This document shows positions 43,055 through 45,396 of a stretch of 45,396 nt of DNA, one piece after another. Where the stretch lies: the NCBI GenBank assembly GCA_964399625.1, contig CAYNSB010000034.1:1-45396 (forward strand), written 5' to 3'. The first letter of the stretch is position 1. The number at the start of each line of letters is the position of its first letter. Origin of the DNA: CAYNSB01 sp964399625 (lineage in GTDB: Bacteria > Planctomycetota > Phycisphaerae > Phycisphaerales > UBA1924). The position numbers and the translations under genes are program-made. The notes below the pieces were generated by a model. That model saw only the letters and a list, made by a program, of their open reading frames with translations. It had not been told where the DNA came from and ran no database searches.

Positions 43055-44226
43055 GGGCTGACTCCCTTGCCGCCCGTGGAGCCCGTGACCTCGACGATGC
43101 CTCCCAGGTACCGCTGCAGCGCGAACACCCGCGCGTCGGACTCGACAAAGTCCTCGCTGCCCGTCTGCGCCCCGGGGCGCAGCAGCCTGCCCTCGATCCA
43201 CTCGTTCAGGTCGCTCGTGTTCTGCGTGCCCCAGTCCTTGCCCTCGGCGGCCTTCACCCACGTCGCGTAGGGCTTGTCCTTGGTCGCGTTCTGGTACAGA
43301 CTGCTGGTATCCCGATCCAGGCGCACGCCGATCGCGTTCGCCAGGCGCGACTCGTTGTAGAGCGCCAACTGTCCAACCGCTTTGGCGCCCACGGTGTCCG
43401 TGGAATCAATTCCGAGCAGCCGCTTGCGATCGGCCGGATCCAGCGAGGTCGACGCGATCACCCGACGCACATACCTGAGCAGATCGTCTGCCTGGTCCGC
43501 GCGGTACAGCGCCCGCCCGTCGCTGGTGTCGATGCTGTTCCACGGCGCGCCCGTGCGGAACGTCGACGACGGGCTCGGCAGCAGCACGCGAACCGTCCCG
43601 CCGCTCGTGAGCACCTGCCCCGTGCCGCCCTCGAAGCGCACCATGAACGTGTGCCGGCTCTTGCCCTGCGCCGCCTCGCCACCGAACGTTTCATCGCCGA
43701 TGACGTAGAAGCCCGTCTCCGGGAACACCCAGTTCCCCTGATCGCGGACCGCCTGCGTCGGATACGTGTCGGCGTACCAGTTCTGATAGTTCTGGTTGGC
43801 GGAGTTCGCCGGGTCGTCGATCATGTCCGACCGCGCATACCCACGCACGCTCCAGCCCTTGGGCAACTGCACCGGCTCCACGCCCTTGGCGGGCACGAAG
43901 ACCTCGAAGTCCGTGTGATCCGCCCCCTGCACGTCGTGCATCACCCCGGCACGCACGCACGTCACCACCCCCACGCGCCCGCCGGGCTCGAACGTGAAGA
44001 CCGCCGCCGCGTCCTCGCCCGCCGCGTTGCCGATCGCCGTCGTCCGCGCTCCGTTGAGCGCCACGCGCAGCGCGTTGTCCGCCAGGCTCCGCTCGGAGGA
44101 GTACAGCATCGAGCTGAACGCCGGCACCGCGATCGCCAGCACCAGGATCAGGATCGAGATCACCACCAGCAGCTCCACGAGCGTGAAGCCGCGCCGACGC
44201 CCGCCGCCCATCGTGTTCGTGGTCAT
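43051..44226 (-). CDS. GspH-like pseudopilin, enlarged
   Basis: A 391-residue protein with leader RRRGFTLVELLVVISILILVLAIAVPAF and Glu at +5, then VALNGARTTAIGNAAGEDAAAVF, which fits the GspH/FimT pattern (helix followed by an Ala-rich stretch and a beta-rich head; both quoted in part). GspH is usually 150-180 residues. Start ATG 44226 overlaps the stop of the G-like gene by four bases, and its own stop overlaps the I-like start, so translation is probably coupled. Confidence 0.7.
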   Translation of the reverse strand: MTTNTMGGGRRRGFTLVELLVVISILILVLAIAVPAFSSMLYSSERSLADNALRVALNGARTTAIGNAAGEDAAAVFTFEPGGRVGVVTCVRAGVMHDVQGADHTDFEVFVPAKGVEPVQLPKGWSVRGYARSDMIDDPANSANQNYQNWYADTYPTQAVRDQGNWVFPETGFYVIGDETFGGEAAQGKSRHTFMVRFEGGTGQVLTSGGTVRVLLPSPSSTFRTGAPWNSIDTSDGRALYRADQADDLLRYVRRVIASTSLDPADRKRLLGIDSTDTVGAKAVGQLALYNESRLANAIGVRLDRDTSSLYQNATKDKPYATWVKAAEGKDWGTQNTSDLNEWIEGRLLRPGAQTGSEDFVESDARVFALQRYLGGIVEVTGSTGGKGVSP

Positions 44227-45179
44227 CGTCCGAACTCCACGGTGTTGTCCTTGCGCGCCAGGGCGCGCAGCTTCGCCTCGCCCTGCGCGTCGCTCACGCC
44301 CAGCTTGCTCGCGATCTCGGTCAGCGCCTCATCCCCGAACAGCCCGTTGGGCCCCGCGGACACGATCGCGTACGTCGCGTCCTTGGCCTCCCCCGGCACG
44401 TCCGTCGGGTCGTTGCTGTTCCAGAAGATCCACGGGATGTTCATCTCGTCCGCGGTCGTGACCCGCTCGCTGTACTTGCCGTTCGTGTCGAACCGCCCGT
44501 GCACCCAGCGGTAGTACCGGTACGAGTTCCCGTACTTGTCGCGCAGCTCGATCCGCCCTTCCTTCTCGTCCTCCGTGTACACCGACTTGGCCACCTTGCT
44601 CACATCGAAGAAGGGCTGGTACGTCGCACCCGCACTCTCGAAGCTGCCGTCACGCTTCACGCCCCGCATCCCGGGCCCGTCCAGCCCGTCCACCTTCAAC
44701 GGCAGCAGCCCCATCACGTAATACGGCAGCGAGTACTCGCTGAAGCGGTAGTCCGCCTGCCCCCACGCGATCTTCACGCCGCTCGAGTCGTACCCGCACA
44801 TGAACCGCAGCTGCGCGGGATCGGAGATCGTGAACACCACGGGCCGCGAGCCAGCCTGGTCCGCGGGCTTGTTCAGCGGACCGCCCGTCCCGGGCGTGCC
44901 CGGGCGCGACGTCTCGTTGTCCCGAACGAGGGGCGGGATGAACTTGAACGTCTGGTTGAACTGCGACACCGCGTTCTTGAGCCCCGTCACCGTCGCGCGA
45001 TCGACGCTCTCGGCCCCGGACTTTCGCCCGGCCCGCACCGCCGCGATCAGCAGCCCCATGAGCAGGAAGATGATGCCGATCGCCACGAGCAGCTCGAAGA
45101 GCGTGAAGCCGCGCCGATGCGCCACACGCCCGACGCCCGCCCGCCCCGCCCCGCCGTGTCCGGTCCCGCGCTGCCGCAT
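44223..45179 (-). CDS. GspG-like pseudopilin, enlarged
   Basis: A 318-residue protein. The leader ends in RRGFTLFELLVAIGIIFLLM with Glu at +5, then a long helix, TVTGLKNAVSQFNQTFKFIPP, as in the major pseudopilin of type II systems (cited in part). GspG is usually about 140 residues. A strong ribosome binding site AAGGAGAAGG precedes the ATG at 45179. It lies 17 bases after the gspF stop. By its order it would form the body of the pseudopilus; the enlarged head makes a different packing likely. Confidence 0.7.
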   Translation of the reverse strand: MRQRGTGHGGAGRAGVGRVAHRRGFTLFELLVAIGIIFLLMGLLIAAVRAGRKSGAESVDRATVTGLKNAVSQFNQTFKFIPPLVRDNETSRPGTPGTGGPLNKPADQAGSRPVVFTISDPAQLRFMCGYDSSGVKIAWGQADYRFSEYSLPYYVMGLLPLKVDGLDGPGMRGVKRDGSFESAGATYQPFFDVSKVAKSVYTEDEKEGRIELRDKYGNSYRYYRWVHGRFDTNGKYSERVTTADEMNIPWIFWNSNDPTDVPGEAKDATYAIVSAGPNGLFGDEALTEIASKLGVSDAQGEAKLRALARKDNTVEFGR

Positions 45180-45196
45180 CGACCTTCTCCTTGCGC

Positions 45197-45396
45197 TCAG
45201 ACCGCGCCGCCGCCCTGCAGCGACTCGATCATCTTGACCATGGGCAGGAACATCGCGACGACGATCGTTCCGACGATGCCGCCGATCACCACGACCATCA
45301 TGGGCTCGAGCAAGCTGACGAGCGACTCGACCGCGACGTCGACCTCCTCGTCGTAGTTGTCCGCGATCTTCAGGAGCATCGCGTCCAGCTCGCCCG
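45197..45396 (-). CDS. gspF: Type II secretion system inner-membrane protein GspF, C-terminal end
   Basis: The window's right edge cuts this gene; about 66 C-terminal residues are visible. ELDAMLLKIADNYDEEVD and the final membrane helix VESLVSLLEPMMVVVIGG ... VAMFLPM are classic GspF/PilC C-terminal features (the latter shortened here). GspF anchors the assembly ATPase and the pseudopilus base in the inner membrane. The frame stays open to the window end, so the ATG at 45379 is internal. It is the first visible gene of the operon. Confidence 0.9.
   Translation of the reverse strand, partial: GELDAMLLKIADNYDEEVDVAVESLVSLLEPMMVVVIGGIVGTIVVAMFLPMVKMIESLQGGGAV

Noticed and set aside
36575..43270. 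A 2,231-codon open frame on the plus strand opposite the pseudopilin genes
   Set aside because: It is antisense to three genes with clear prepilin starts. The translation is Arg/His/Val-rich without domains, and high GC makes stop codons rare on the opposite strand.

Overview
The window is very GC-rich with strong G/C preference at third codon positions. It probably comes from a Phycisphaerae-type planctomycete. Two secreted proteins end in a Pro-rich, hydrophobic, poly-Arg tail of the PEP-CTERM kind. One cytochrome ends in a dockerin-like EF-hand pair. There is a Ser/Thr kinase with a beta-propeller and a multihaem cytochrome operon. The taxonomic call is an inference; no rRNA or marker gene set is present.

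Layout. 1-2563: the 3' two thirds of carB (interrupted by a 10-N gap) and a small zinc-ribbon ORF. 2583-6559: a tightly packed minus-strand group (HhH-GPD glycosylase, class I glutamine amidotransferase, DUF2721-like membrane protein, LOG family hydrolase, MoxR ATPase). 6817-9153: a secreted papain-fold (C39-like) PEP-CTERM protein with a good promoter and terminator, then an outer-membrane beta-barrel. 9161-13093: minus-strand Leu/Glu-type dehydrogenase, recG and a DUF971 protein. 13135-14936: pyrF, an AT-rich gap, and a second PEP-CTERM protein. 14988-21898: minus-strand dihaem peroxidase with Ig and dockerin modules, a sensor kinase, and a large tricorn-like protease with an extra inserted domain.

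22145-24676: a plus-strand group of two DUF2934 proteins around a two-CBS protein, a secondary-alcohol dehydrogenase and a small membrane protein. 25133-29899: a three-gene respiratory operon. It holds a fused multihaem c/dihaem b cytochrome resembling the CbcL type, a cytochrome with about 15 haem sites, and a thioredoxin-fold/TPR protein without a CxxC. The likely role is carrying electrons from quinol across the periplasm towards an external or periplasmic acceptor. 30132-32885: a transmembrane Ser/Thr kinase, flanked on both sides by diverged copies of a short element whose substitutions look protein-coding. 33204-33981: an unrecognised gene and tRNA-Pro(UGG).

34004-45396: the 3' part of a type II secretion-like operon read right to left (gspF end, then pseudopilins in G-H-I-J-K order). 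All five pseudopilins are far larger than usual, and the K-like one has about 1,870 residues. The most interesting signals are the cytochrome conduit, the oversized pseudopilins, the paired short element around the kinase, and the domain inserted in the tricorn-like protease.
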